This document shows positions 15,964 through 26,000 of a stretch of 43,712 bases of DNA, piece by piece. A model generated the notes under the pieces. That model did no database searches. It was not told the DNA's origin and was given only the letters and a program-made list of their open reading frames with translations. Position 1 is the first letter of the stretch. Each line of letters starts with the position of its first letter. The position numbers and the translations under genes were made by a program. The stretch comes from Methanobacteriota archaeon (GTDB lineage Archaea > Thermoplasmatota > Poseidoniia > Poseidoniales > Poseidoniaceae): NCBI GenBank assembly GCA_002715725.1, contig PAZU01000045.1:1-43712 (forward strand), read 5' to 3'.

Positions 15964-18957
15964 ATGGAGCGCAAAGGAGTCAGTGCTGTCTTCTTAACTC
16001 TCATCATGCTTCTATCTGGCTGCCTCGGTTCAGAAGATTCGGTTAAAGAGACTGTTGAAGATGAAGAGAAGACTGAAATTTTTGCTAATTATTCAATGTC
16101 GTTAAGTGAAAACATATTTTCTGTAGGCGATATTGTTGTAGTTGAAGGCATAGTTGAAATTAATCAAAACAATGCTGAATATTTCTTCGAGTACGATATA
16201 ATTACACCTAGTGGCATAAGACCTGTTGATGTAACTCTTAGCGAATTCGATTCCGGAATGAGATTAATTTTGATGCCTGATGAACCTGGTGAATGGAAAA
16301 TTGTAGGACGTCTAATTGTATCAGGAATAAATGACTCATTGAAGAGTGATGTGGACTTCGAAGTCCTTCCGCCAAACGAAGGTGAAACTATACTGTCTGT
16401 TGATTCAATAATCGAAATGGAGAGTTCTGCACCGCTTTCAATAAGCGGCAAAGTAATTCATTCAAATCCAACGTCTTGTACTGTTTCTGATGGTTCAAAT
16501 TCACAGTCTGCTAATAATGCAGGAGAATTTAATCTAGGCCAGGGAGTTGTTGAAGAATCTTACAATATCACGATTACAGCTGTATGTGGAATCTGGACTG
16601 AAAGCCAGGATTCAAGAACAGTACGAATCATATTATCTGCAGGAAATGACATGGACGGGGATGGCATTCCTGATGATTCTGATGCCTGCCCAAATGGATA
16701 TGGAGAAGATGATGGCTGGAATCCAAACCCAACTACAGATCGAGATGGTGATGGTTGTCATGATTTTGAAGAGGACATTGATGATGACAATGATATGATT
16801 CCTGATATTGATGACCAATGTGCTTCAGAAATCGGTTGGGTCAGTACTGAAATGAATGATTATGACAGAGATGGATGTGCTGATTCTACAGAAGATTCAG
16901 ATGACGATAACGACGATATTTATGATGAATATGATTCCTGCCCTACAGGTCAAATAGGTTGGGAATCAAAACCTTACACCGACTGGGACGGTGACGGATG
17001 TAACGACTTCAGTGAAGACCAGGATGATGATAATGACCAGGTAAACGACACAGTCGATGACTGTTGGAGAGGTTTGTCGAATTGGGTTAGTAACGATGAA
17101 TTCGATTATGATGGTGATGGTTGTAACGACCTAAGCGAAGATGATGACGACGACAATGATGGGGTTAACGATGTCAATCTAACCGGTGTAACATTAGATG
17201 AGTGTCCTCGAACACCTTTGGATGCCCAAGATGTTGACGAGAGAGGTTGTGATGCAACAGAGAGAGATACCGACAATGATGGTGTAATGGACTCTGATGA
17301 CTCCTGTCCAGGAACACCATTAGGAAATGTAGTAAATTCCGTTGGCTGTGCAGACCTAGACGGAGATGGAGTGTTTTCAAATGTTGACGATTGTGCTAAT
17401 ACTCAGGCTAAATGGACTCCAGATGCATTAGGATGTGCAGTCTACCAACTCCCGGTAGCGTGGAAAGAAAGTGGCCATGGTAATGCAAGAATGGATACAG
17501 TGGCTCATTTCTCAGTCCCGACCTTAGATGGGACATGGTCGTTTAGGAATGAATGGAATGGTGAAGATGTTTACATCTTCCTGTTTAAATACACAGATTC
17601 ATCTGGAAATGGAAACAATGCTGATTGGTCCAAGAACCCTGGATCTATGATTCGTCAATTACCAGATAATGCACACTTGTTCTACGGTTCGTTTGATAAT
17701 TCATACAATAATGATGTAAAAGCAAGAAAGACTGCTGTGCAAAATGCATTAAACGCTGATGAGGAGTTGAAGTGGAAGGATAGAATCCATTACATTGACC
17801 AAGATATGTCAACAGCCAGTGGTGGATTGGGAGATTTAATCAGCAATTGGAATTCACTGTATTACGGAATAGACAGATTCCAGCGTGCACGTGAAATCGG
17901 TTCGATTTATGCTTGGACATCACAAACTAATGATATCATTCACTGGGCATATGAAGCTCGAATGTATAACTATGAATTCCCAACAGAAGTAAGAGAAACT
18001 GACCCAAATGTGCATTCTGTAACTGTCGTAGATGAATTGTGGCATAGCGGGGGTTGGAGTGGAGGATATACTTCTACTTACGAAAATGTTAGCATCAATT
18101 TGCCTAACAACATAACATCTTATGACACACTAGAAGTATTCCATGAGCATGCATGTGAAGAAAGGCGAAATCGATATGCTAAGTCCGATGGTAGTTATGG
18201 TGGATGCCATGAATGGGATTATCTTGCATACATGAAAATTTGTGACCGTGATAATACCAGTAAATGTGGCACTGAATTCATGCGCTGGATAACAACATAT
18301 GGTAGAGAAGGGAGATGGCTAACCGACATTACTCCTTACCTATTCATGCTAGAAGAAAATGATGTTCGCACATTCAAGTATCAAGGTGCAAACAAAGGAA
18401 CGATGACTGTCAAATTATTGTTTTCTGACTGGGGCATTGGTGAAAGAAGTACTAGCGGTGAGCAAGTGTTTACAGGAGGTCAATTCCGTGGCGAATACAA
18501 TAATGAATCACAGTATAAGAGACAACATAATTTCAGTACACTTGCCGATTACCATAGTGTGAAAATTGTTGCTACAATTACCGGTCACGGTTTCAATCAA
18601 GACCAGGCCAATTGTGCTGAATTCTGCGACCACGAGCATCACTACTATCTCAATGGTAATACTGCATATGAATGGCATCCTATCGTTTCCGATAGCCAAG
18701 GTTGTGAGAAAGAAGTAGATAGAGGAGTGGTAGCAAATCAGTATGGTTCTTGGCCATATGGCCGAGCTGGTTGGTGTGCTGGACAGGATGTCAAACAATG
18801 GACATATGACATAACTGACTGGGTAGATAATTCAACTACGAACAATTTGCGCTACAAAGGCCTATTCAATGGACAGGAGTATGTTCCACAAGATACCAAT
18901 GGCGGTGGAAGAGAAATCAGAGCTAACATCTGGTTAGTCTGGTACGATCAGAACTGA
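15964..18957 (+). CDS. Lipoprotein with thrombospondin type 3 repeats and PNGase F-like region
   Basis: The 997-residue product has a lipoprotein-type signal peptide ending in L-L-S-G-C, so it is probably lipid-anchored outside the cell. An N-terminal beta domain runs to about residue 225. Calcium-binding thrombospondin type 3 repeats (about 229-485) contain D-x-D-G-D-G and D-D-D-N-D patterns separated by C-P/C-x motifs. The C-terminal half includes a stretch (about 726-810) with H-E-H-A-C, G-G-C-H-E-W-D-Y-L-A-Y, F-M-R-W-I-T-T-Y-G-R and D-I-T-P-Y, which resembles peptide-N-glycosidase F; that family removes N-glycans from glycoproteins. Catalytic residues were not verified. I chose ATG 15964 over TTG 15940 because it puts the signal peptide at the very N-terminus. 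The last 10 bases overlap mqnC. Confidence 0.75.
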   Translation: MERKGVSAVFLTLIMLLSGCLGSEDSVKETVEDEEKTEIFANYSMSLSENIFSVGDIVVVEGIVEINQNNAEYFFEYDIITPSGIRPVDVTLSEFDSGMRLILMPDEPGEWKIVGRLIVSGINDSLKSDVDFEVLPPNEGETILSVDSIIEMESSAPLSISGKVIHSNPTSCTVSDGSNSQSANNAGEFNLGQGVVEESYNITITAVCGIWTESQDSRTVRIILSAGNDMDGDGIPDDSDACPNGYGEDDGWNPNPTTDRDGDGCHDFEEDIDDDNDMIPDIDDQCASEIGWVSTEMNDYDRDGCADSTEDSDDDNDDIYDEYDSCPTGQIGWESKPYTDWDGDGCNDFSEDQDDDNDQVNDTVDDCWRGLSNWVSNDEFDYDGDGCNDLSEDDDDDNDGVNDVNLTGVTLDECPRTPLDAQDVDERGCDATERDTDNDGVMDSDDSCPGTPLGNVVNSVGCADLDGDGVFSNVDDCANTQAKWTPDALGCAVYQLPVAWKESGHGNARMDTVAHFSVPTLDGTWSFRNEWNGEDVYIFLFKYTDSSGNGNNADWSKNPGSMIRQLPDNAHLFYGSFDNSYNNDVKARKTAVQNALNADEELKWKDRIHYIDQDMSTASGGLGDLISNWNSLYYGIDRFQRAREIGSIYAWTSQTNDIIHWAYEARMYNYEFPTEVRETDPNVHSVTVVDELWHSGGWSGGYTSTYENVSINLPNNITSYDTLEVFHEHACEERRNRYAKSDGSYGGCHEWDYLAYMKICDRDNTSKCGTEFMRWITTYGREGRWLTDITPYLFMLEENDVRTFKYQGANKGTMTVKLLFSDWGIGERSTSGEQVFTGGQFRGEYNNESQYKRQHNFSTLADYHSVKIVATITGHGFNQDQANCAEFCDHEHHYYLNGNTAYEWHPIVSDSQGCEKEVDRGVVANQYGSWPYGRAGWCAGQDVKQWTYDITDWVDNSTTNNLRYKGLFNGQEYVPQDTNGGGREIRANIWLVWYDQN

Positions 18958-20123
18958 GACGGTGGCGGGGCTGCTAAGCCAGTTAGTTTTGTTTCAGGTG
19001 AAGGAGTTTCTAGATTTTCATAGCGAGAATTGCGCCTTCTAGGAACAAAGCCAGCCCTAACTATTGCATCCTGTAACTCTAATTCACTAGCCTGAATTTT
19101 GCTGGTGCCAGAAGCGGAGACCACATTTTCTTCCATCATTGTAGAACCAGCATCATCTGCACCTCCTAAGAGTGCCATCTGCGCTATTGATAGACCCATT
19201 GTGGGCCATGATGCTTGAATGTGGTCAATGTTGTCGAAGAATAATCTTGAAACAGCCACATGGCGAAGATATTCGGTGGGCCCAGCACCTAACTCGAATT
19301 TATTTCTTCCACGATTACGCTTACCGTATGTGTTATTCTCTAATTGTACTGGCCATGCAATAAATGAAGTAAAACCATTTGAATAATTTTCAAGACTCGA
19401 ATCTTGTAACTCCCTTATTCTGTGCATGTGCTCTACACGATTCTCAATAGATTCACCAAATCCAAACACATTGGTTGCACTAGTAATCAAACCAAGCGAT
19501 TGGGCTTCACTCATTACTCGTAACCAATTATCTGGCAAGCCTTTTTTGGGTGAGACATCTTTGCGTACTGATTCAACTAACATCTCTGCTCCTCCACCAG
19601 GTAGGCCATGCATTCCAGCATTCTTGAGATGAGTTAGGACTTCAAGAGTAGACAAATTCGCAACTTCTGCAATTCCTTCGATTTCAATTGGCGAGAAACA
19701 ATCGAGGTCTATTGTTGGATGCATTTCTCTTAACGATTTGAGTAGATTGGTATAGTATTCAATCCCCAGTTCGGGATTGACGCCTCCCTGCATGAGAATT
19801 CTTGTCCCATCGATCGCCTCCAGTTCACTCACTCTCTGGCTAATTTCATCTAGAGTTTGAGTATACGTCTCCTCATGTCCAGGAGGGCGATAGAATGAAC
19901 AGAATTGGCAATTTATCGTACATACATTGGTGTAATTGATATTTCTATCAATTAGGTAAGTTACCTGTTTGTCACCATTAATTTCTACTCGCCTTCGATT
20001 CGCTGCGCGGCGAAGAGCATGTAGTGGTGCATCTCGGTACAAAATTACTGCATCCTCTTGGCTCAATCTAGACCTGCTGGCCATATGAGATTCAAGGATT
20101 TCACTCCAGAACATACCGACCAC
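18948..20123 (-). CDS. mqnC: Radical SAM dehypoxanthine futalosine cyclase (menaquinone synthesis)
   Basis: MqnC closes the ring of dehypoxanthine futalosine in the futalosine route to menaquinone. The 391-residue protein has the radical SAM cluster motif C68-x-x-x-C72-x-x-C75 (in N-Y-T-N-V-C-T-I-N-C-Q-F-C), I-L-M-Q-G-G-V-N-P, G-L-P-G-G-G-A-E-M-L, G-F-T-S-F-I-A-W-P, Q-A-S-W-P-T-M-G and a final E-E-N-V-V motif. CofH (F420 synthesis) and MqnE are close relatives; the F-I-A-W and E-E-N-V-V motifs favour MqnC. The GTG at 20123 directly follows the pepP stop; an ATG at 20114 is an alternative. It is the last gene of the minus-strand run. Confidence 0.77.
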   Translation of the reverse strand: MVGMFWSEILESHMASRSRLSQEDAVILYRDAPLHALRRAANRRRVEINGDKQVTYLIDRNINYTNVCTINCQFCSFYRPPGHEETYTQTLDEISQRVSELEAIDGTRILMQGGVNPELGIEYYTNLLKSLREMHPTIDLDCFSPIEIEGIAEVANLSTLEVLTHLKNAGMHGLPGGGAEMLVESVRKDVSPKKGLPDNWLRVMSEAQSLGLITSATNVFGFGESIENRVEHMHRIRELQDSSLENYSNGFTSFIAWPVQLENNTYGKRNRGRNKFELGAGPTEYLRHVAVSRLFFDNIDHIQASWPTMGLSIAQMALLGGADDAGSTMMEENVVSASGTSKIQASELELQDAIVRAGFVPRRRNSRYENLETPSPETKLTGLAAPPPSQF

Positions 20124-21527
20124 TCATGCTGAACCTACAATTGATTCAATATTAGCGATTGTTTTAGGGCAATCTCCTGATAATACATCAGGTCCGTCTT
20201 TAGTAACTAGAACATCGTCTTCGATTCTAATACCAATATTTGCATATCTTTCTGGACATTCAACATCAGGTCGCCATGCACCAAAATACAATCCTGGCTC
20301 AACTGTAATTACCATACCTTCTTCGAATAAACGTGGTTCGTCATCTGGGCGATAAATTCCTACATCGTGAACATCAATTCCCAACCAGTGACCAGTATTG
20401 TGCATGTACCATTTTTTCAAATCTCCATCTGGCGACAGCGCCTCATCAAGGGTTTGCTCAATGACACCTAACTTTATCAGACCTTCAGCAAGAACACGTC
20501 TTGCTGCATTATGAGGTGCATCGTAGGTATTGCCGACACGACATTCCTCAATAGCGGCTATTTGAGAATCTAACACAATTTGGTATATTTCCGCTTGTGC
20601 CTCGCTAAACTTACCATTTACTGGCCATGAGCGAGTGATATCAGATGCATATCCTTTGTATTCACATCCTGCATCGATTAGAATAACCTCACCATCATCA
20701 CAGGTATCATCGTTTACATTATAATGCAATATTGTTGCATTTTCTCCGCTACCAATAATGCAAGGATAGGCGATTCCAGAGGTTTTACAATACTTGAACA
20801 GCCCCTCGATTATACCTTCTAACTGCCATTCACCAACACCTGGCTTTGTATTTGCCATTGCTTGTATATGTGCTTGTGAAGCGATCTTTGCTGAATGACG
20901 CATCAACTCGATTTCAGCATCCGATTTTCGAAGTCTAAGTTCGTTAATCATTGCTGAAGGGTCTACGATGCTTACTGGGCCCATGCCAAACTTCTGACGC
21001 TCGCGCGAGTTGGATTTCATTTCTTTTTCAACCAACTCATCAACATCAGAGTCGATTCCCATTTTGACAAAAACACGTGAACACTCAACTAGCATTGAAG
21101 AAAGTCTGTCATCCAGTTGCTCGTGCGACACTGCTGAATCAACTGGCCAATTGGCTACAGCTCCTTCAGCTCCTGGCCTACGGCCTTCCCAAATTTCCTT
21201 CAGGACATCTTTAGGCTGAACAAACAGTGTTGTTTTCCACATTCCATCTTCATTGAAGGCACAGAAAACCGCATCTGGGTCTTCCCATCCACACAGATAC
21301 AACATATCGCTACTAGTACGGTAAGGATAGTGAACATCATTTGAGCGAGTCGACTCATGAGGTGCAGTGATAATCAGCAAATCTCCAGGGCGTAATTGAG
21401 AAAATAATCTCGACTGACGTGAACGATATTCATCGTTACTTATCCCAGCAGGTTCATGCCCCACTGCCTGAAGAGAATCCTCCCACATGTGTATGCGGTA
21501 CATGGCTTGATTTTTCATTCCTTGCAT
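20124..21527 (-). CDS. pepP: Xaa-Pro aminopeptidase (M24B, aminopeptidase P)
   Basis: The enzyme removes the N-terminal residue from peptides with proline in the second position. The 467-residue length and two-domain layout match aminopeptidase P: an N-terminal creatinase-like domain (with Y-P-Y-R-T-S-S-D-M-L-Y-L-C-G-W) and a C-terminal pita-bread fold. The dinuclear metal ligands are visible in I-D-A-G-C and Y-A-S-D-I-T-R-S-W, N-T-G-H-W-L-G-I-D-V-H-D, V-E-P-G-L-Y-F, and a glutamate in R-I-E-D-D-V near the end. There is no signal peptide, so it should act on imported peptides in the cytoplasm. The start lies 2 bases after the PKD protein stop; ATGs 9 and 24 bases further on are alternatives. 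Confidence 0.92.
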   Translation of the reverse strand: MQGMKNQAMYRIHMWEDSLQAVGHEPAGISNDEYRSRQSRLFSQLRPGDLLIITAPHESTRSNDVHYPYRTSSDMLYLCGWEDPDAVFCAFNEDGMWKTTLFVQPKDVLKEIWEGRRPGAEGAVANWPVDSAVSHEQLDDRLSSMLVECSRVFVKMGIDSDVDELVEKEMKSNSRERQKFGMGPVSIVDPSAMINELRLRKSDAEIELMRHSAKIASQAHIQAMANTKPGVGEWQLEGIIEGLFKYCKTSGIAYPCIIGSGENATILHYNVNDDTCDDGEVILIDAGCEYKGYASDITRSWPVNGKFSEAQAEIYQIVLDSQIAAIEECRVGNTYDAPHNAARRVLAEGLIKLGVIEQTLDEALSPDGDLKKWYMHNTGHWLGIDVHDVGIYRPDDEPRLFEEGMVITVEPGLYFGAWRPDVECPERYANIGIRIEDDVLVTKDGPDVLSGDCPKTIANIESIVGSA

Positions 21528-21529
21528 AC

Positions 21530-23050
21530 TTAGGAAGTATCTTCGTCAGTCCACATATCATTTTCCGAAACCCGTTCGGTTCCTTTATTCGCAGAATTCG
21601 ATTTATGATTTGAGTCCCACTTTGGTAAAACTGAAGCCTCGTTTTCTGACATTCTCATTCTACGGAAAATCATGATGCTGAAGCCAATAATTCCTACAAG
21701 CACAAGCACTGCAGTAATATTGAAATTGTTTGATTCGGATTTAGACTGTGCATTGACTGTTACCTCAATCTCGTGAGAATCCTCCGCTCCATCATTATCG
21801 GTTACAACCAATCGTAAATTGTGAACGCCAACATCCAAATCAGAAAGTGACAAATTAACTGATGTCGAAATCAATTCATCGTTGAGATACCACGAATAAA
21901 TCAAAGAATTGGAGTCATCACCAGTCTCAATAGCAGCAGCAACAAGTTCCAAACTTTCATCCTGCAAAAATTGCCAAGAATTTGGGTTTTTCACACTACT
22001 ACCTTCTAACTGTAAATCAATTATTGGAGGTACGTTTGACACAAGTATGGTTGTGTTCGAAGATGACATACGTCCAACCCAATCGATTACATCTAATCTT
22101 ACAGTATAATTTCCAGATTTACTCAGGGCTATGTTGAGCATTTCATCAGTCGTGTTTGATGTTGGCAAATAGGTGATGCCATCAGGATCAGTGACATACC
22201 AAATTGATTGAAGATTATTGCTCCAAACACCATCTGTTGAACCACTACCATCGATGACAATCATTTCGCCCTCAAGTGCATTTTCGGGGCAGATTAATAC
22301 AGAAGTGGGATTTGTTTGGTCTACAAATACTGTCATTTCAATTTCTGCTGATGTTCTCAGATAGACGTCTTGTAAATAATATGTAAATTTCCACACTCCG
22401 TCATCTAGTCCTAAACTACTAACATTAATCGAAAATGTACCAATGTCGTTTTCCCAACTAACATTTACTTCAGAATCAAACAATGTTCCATCACATGCAC
22501 CATTAGGAGCCAAACACCAATTCAGTATCAATTTCGAATCAATAGTTTGAGAATCTGCAAGGATTGCTCGAGATGAGATAACATACTCTCCATCGACAAT
22601 AATACTTGTATCATGATTATGATTAACAACAGGGTTGTGAGGTCCTTCGCCAATGAAAATAATTCGATTTAGTAATTCCTCACCTGAATCATCCATCTGT
22701 GTTACCTCTAACAAACATGTACAATTAAAACCAGAAACATCGATTACTATCGACCAAATCCATAAATCTTCATCGATTGGTGTTACTGAAGTGAAAAATT
22801 CACCACTTGCTAGAATTATTGGGAACTCCATGTTTGGATCAGTCACATCATACAATACCCAATCTGCACCCTGTGGTGGCAAAGTGGTTGACCCATTAAC
22901 TTCTAATGTATCATTCACCCAAATGCCATCTTCGATTGGGCTGGTTAATTTGTGACCAAGCTCTGAATCAACACTAGAAGAATTAACAATTGGCAAAGAC
23001 ATCAATAATATCGAAGTCAATATGATGTAAGACTTCGAATATTGATTCAT
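21530..23050 (-). CDS. Cell-surface PKD-domain membrane protein
   Basis: The 506-residue protein has a signal peptide (about 7-25), a long extracellular beta-rich part, and a C-terminal membrane helix (about 446-463) followed by a charged 40-residue cytoplasmic tail. At least two PKD-like domains lie in the C-terminal half; one carries I-V-I-D-G-S-G-S-T-D-G and later N-Y-T-V-R-L-D-V, the other V-G-V-H-N-L-R-L-V-V-T-D-N-D-G-A. PKD domains mediate binding to proteins or polysaccharides at cell surfaces. A GAGGAG motif, overlapping the last codons of the upstream gene, precedes the ATG. Tight packing with the giant Tsp3 protein suggests that the two work together. Confidence 0.78.
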   Translation of the reverse strand: MNQYSKSYIILTSILLMSLPIVNSSSVDSELGHKLTSPIEDGIWVNDTLEVNGSTTLPPQGADWVLYDVTDPNMEFPIILASGEFFTSVTPIDEDLWIWSIVIDVSGFNCTCLLEVTQMDDSGEELLNRIIFIGEGPHNPVVNHNHDTSIIVDGEYVISSRAILADSQTIDSKLILNWCLAPNGACDGTLFDSEVNVSWENDIGTFSINVSSLGLDDGVWKFTYYLQDVYLRTSAEIEMTVFVDQTNPTSVLICPENALEGEMIVIDGSGSTDGVWSNNLQSIWYVTDPDGITYLPTSNTTDEMLNIALSKSGNYTVRLDVIDWVGRMSSSNTTILVSNVPPIIDLQLEGSSVKNPNSWQFLQDESLELVAAAIETGDDSNSLIYSWYLNDELISTSVNLSLSDLDVGVHNLRLVVTDNDGAEDSHEIEVTVNAQSKSESNNFNITAVLVLVGIIGFSIMIFRRMRMSENEASVLPKWDSNHKSNSANKGTERVSENDMWTDEDTS

Positions 23051-23053
23051 TTA

Positions 23054-26000
23054 CTACTCCTCAAATGGATTACACAACTGTCCTTGACCTGGGAAACTAT
23101 TGATGTCACGCGGGTTAGTATCCCACTTGTATTCACAGTAGTTTACGTGACCATCACCGTCGGTATCTACCATACGGTCAGCATCATCGTAAGGATCGAA
23201 ATTGAAGTAATACTCCCAACCTGTAGCCATTCCGTCATCATCATGATCTTGGTAAAAGACTTCAGGACCATCGTCCCAATCATCACCATCAGTATCGTTG
23301 CGAATCGGATTTGTTCCGTTAACAAACTCTTCGAAACTGGTGTAGTTTTCTAGATTGTCATAAAACAACTTTCCATCTGGAGTATCAGGGTCGATATGAC
23401 AATTACTCGATTGTGGATCTTCATAAGAAGGACAATATTTAGCAATCAGCCCAGTACGATTCAAACCGTCATTGTCAGGGTCTTCCATTCCATCATCAAT
23501 TCCATCACCATCAGAATCTTTCAGTGCAGGGTCCATAACACCACGGGCACCATATGCACTGTAAGTTGAATTGTCAACTAAACCTATGATTAGTGCTTCC
23601 TCAGAATACTTTACTTCCCAACCATCTGGCAACATATCACCATCAGTATCATCATTGACAGGGTTGGTATTCCATCGGTCTGGAGCTTCCGCACCATTTG
23701 CAAGAGTGTCATTATCGATATCATAGGTATCGTCTTTCATCGAACCCTCAGACGGGTCTAAGGCCCACCTAGCATAACATCCGTTACACAGAGGGTTTGC
23801 TGGAACTGGGAAATTAGTTAGATTCATTTCAAACACTTCGTACTTCTTCTCTAATATGAATCCACCAAGCCAATTCTTCCAAATGTATCCACCCTCGTCT
23901 AGTCCACACTCAATCATGGAATCACAACCAGGAGGTAGCCAAAGATCGGTAGCGACCCAGAGAGAATGAGATTTGGAATTATCTTCTACTGATTCAACCT
24001 GCATCTCCCATCCATCTAACATTCCATCAGAATCAGTATCATTGATTAGAGGGTTGGTAGGATTTTGATATGGTCTAGGGACGAAAAGAACCTCATTTCC
24101 GTCGATTAAGCCATCATTATCAGTATCCGAATTGTTGGCATGTGTTAGGAAGTTGTCCTGCCCTAGAATGACTTCCTCACCATCTTCCAATCCATCGTTG
24201 TCAGTATCGTACATGCACGGACTAGTGAAGTATTCTTCACCATACCAAGAGAAACCATTCAATGCTTCTGCTTGGTCACCTAAGCCGTCACCATCGGTAT
24301 CAGCATTGGATGCGTTTGAACCAGTGCCACACACATCATTGAATTCTTTGAAATCTGATAACCCATCTTCATCAGTATCCCACAATCCTGGATCTGATGT
24401 TACATGGGTATTCTGTACACCGCGATTGACAACAAGGATTTCCCATCCTATTACTTCAATTCCATCTTTCAATCCATCACCATCTGTATCTGGATTTAGA
24501 GGGTCAGTAGAACGTCCATCAATGATACCATCGCCATCTGAATCTCTAGCATTGTATTCCATCAAATTGGTAAACATTTCATCCAATTCAACAATCTCTA
24601 CCCACACATCGAGTCGACTCTCGATTGTATCGCCGACTTCAACGTTAATCGAGTAGACATATCCTTCGACTGGAGCAACTAGTGGAATCACTTGCTGGTT
24701 TCCACCAGAGAGTGTTATTCTTGCTCTTGCAACAGTCTGATTTGCGCTAACCCAATCATCTAATTCAACATCGATTGCAACAACTAAAGCCACATTCTCA
24801 AGTTGGTCAAATGTTACAGATCCATCTCCATCTGCATCATAACCATCTCTGTCTGAATCAATATCACCGTTCGAACCGTCACGAGGATCTAAACCGTTTG
24901 TCGCTTCCCAGCCATCTGGCATTCCATCTTCATCCGTATCTTCGTGCCAAGGGGATGTGAACTTGTCTTCACCAAATGCTAGTGCGACTTGATATTCTTC
25001 AATATTGTTCATTCCATCTTCATCCCAGTCTCCGTATCCGTCTGAATTGTTAGCGGGGTCAAGCGTTTGAGACGCTGCTGTTGCTCCAGTGCTAGGGTGC
25101 TCCAATACATTGGAAAAACAGAATTCAAATCCATCTGGCATTCCATCGCCATCAGTATCCCAATCGGATGGTCCGTTGAGTTGGCCGTCTCCATCCATAT
25201 CTTCTTTGAACCATGCTAAGCCGTGCTCTAATGCATCGGCAGCGAATGGTGCTTGACGGTTAACTGGGTCAAGCAAATCTAGGCCACAATTTTGTCCAGT
25301 TGCCATCATAACCCAAATCGTGGAATTTGAAATCTCGTGAATATCATTCAACATGTCACCATCTGAATCTGCCTTTGTAGGGTCAGTTCCGTATTCCTCT
25401 TCCTCTAGATTGAATAATTCATCATTGTCAGAATCTAGTACTTGGTCGCAAGAGTGTTCGCCTGCTGCATTTGCTAGGTCATCCCAGTTAGCTACTCCGT
25501 TTTCACCATTGAAATGGTCCTCCAAAGTTTCCTCCATCGCATCGGTTAGCTCAACACAATCCCAGTTTCCAGACAGAGGGTCGAATAATGTGTAATTTCC
25601 AGCAGGGTGGTTAACAACTTGCTTGTAGGTTACTTCCCACTTATCGTTTAATCCATCACCGTCTGTATCTGCCAATCTAGGATTTGTTCCTTCTTCAACT
25701 TCAACTGAATTGATTAGACCGTCACGGTCTGGGTCACCTTTAGGCCCGTCATCAGGGTCTGGCCAAGAATCTTCTTCCTCTTGCTCTTCAGCGCCTTCGG
25801 AAGCTGCTTCACTAGGGTCATTTTCTGCGTCGTCGGATTCACCATTGTCAAGTGGATTTAGTCCATTTTCGACTTCCCAACCATCTGACATTGTGTCTTT
25901 ATCGGTATCTGGGTCGAATGGATCAGTTCCGTATTGTGCTTCAACAGCATCGACTAATCCATCACCATCAGAGTCCATGGACTGTCCTGTATTAGATCCC

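Noticed and set aside
16645-17430. DNA-level tandem repeats in the lipoprotein gene
   Set aside because: The similarity is at protein level (calcium loops) with varied codons and spacing; it is not a satellite or CRISPR-like array.
18948-20123. CofH (F420 synthesis) as the identity of the radical SAM enzyme
   Set aside because: The F-I-A-W, Q-A-S-W and E-E-N-V-V motifs fit MqnC better; CofG is not adjacent. Some doubt remains and is reflected in the confidence.
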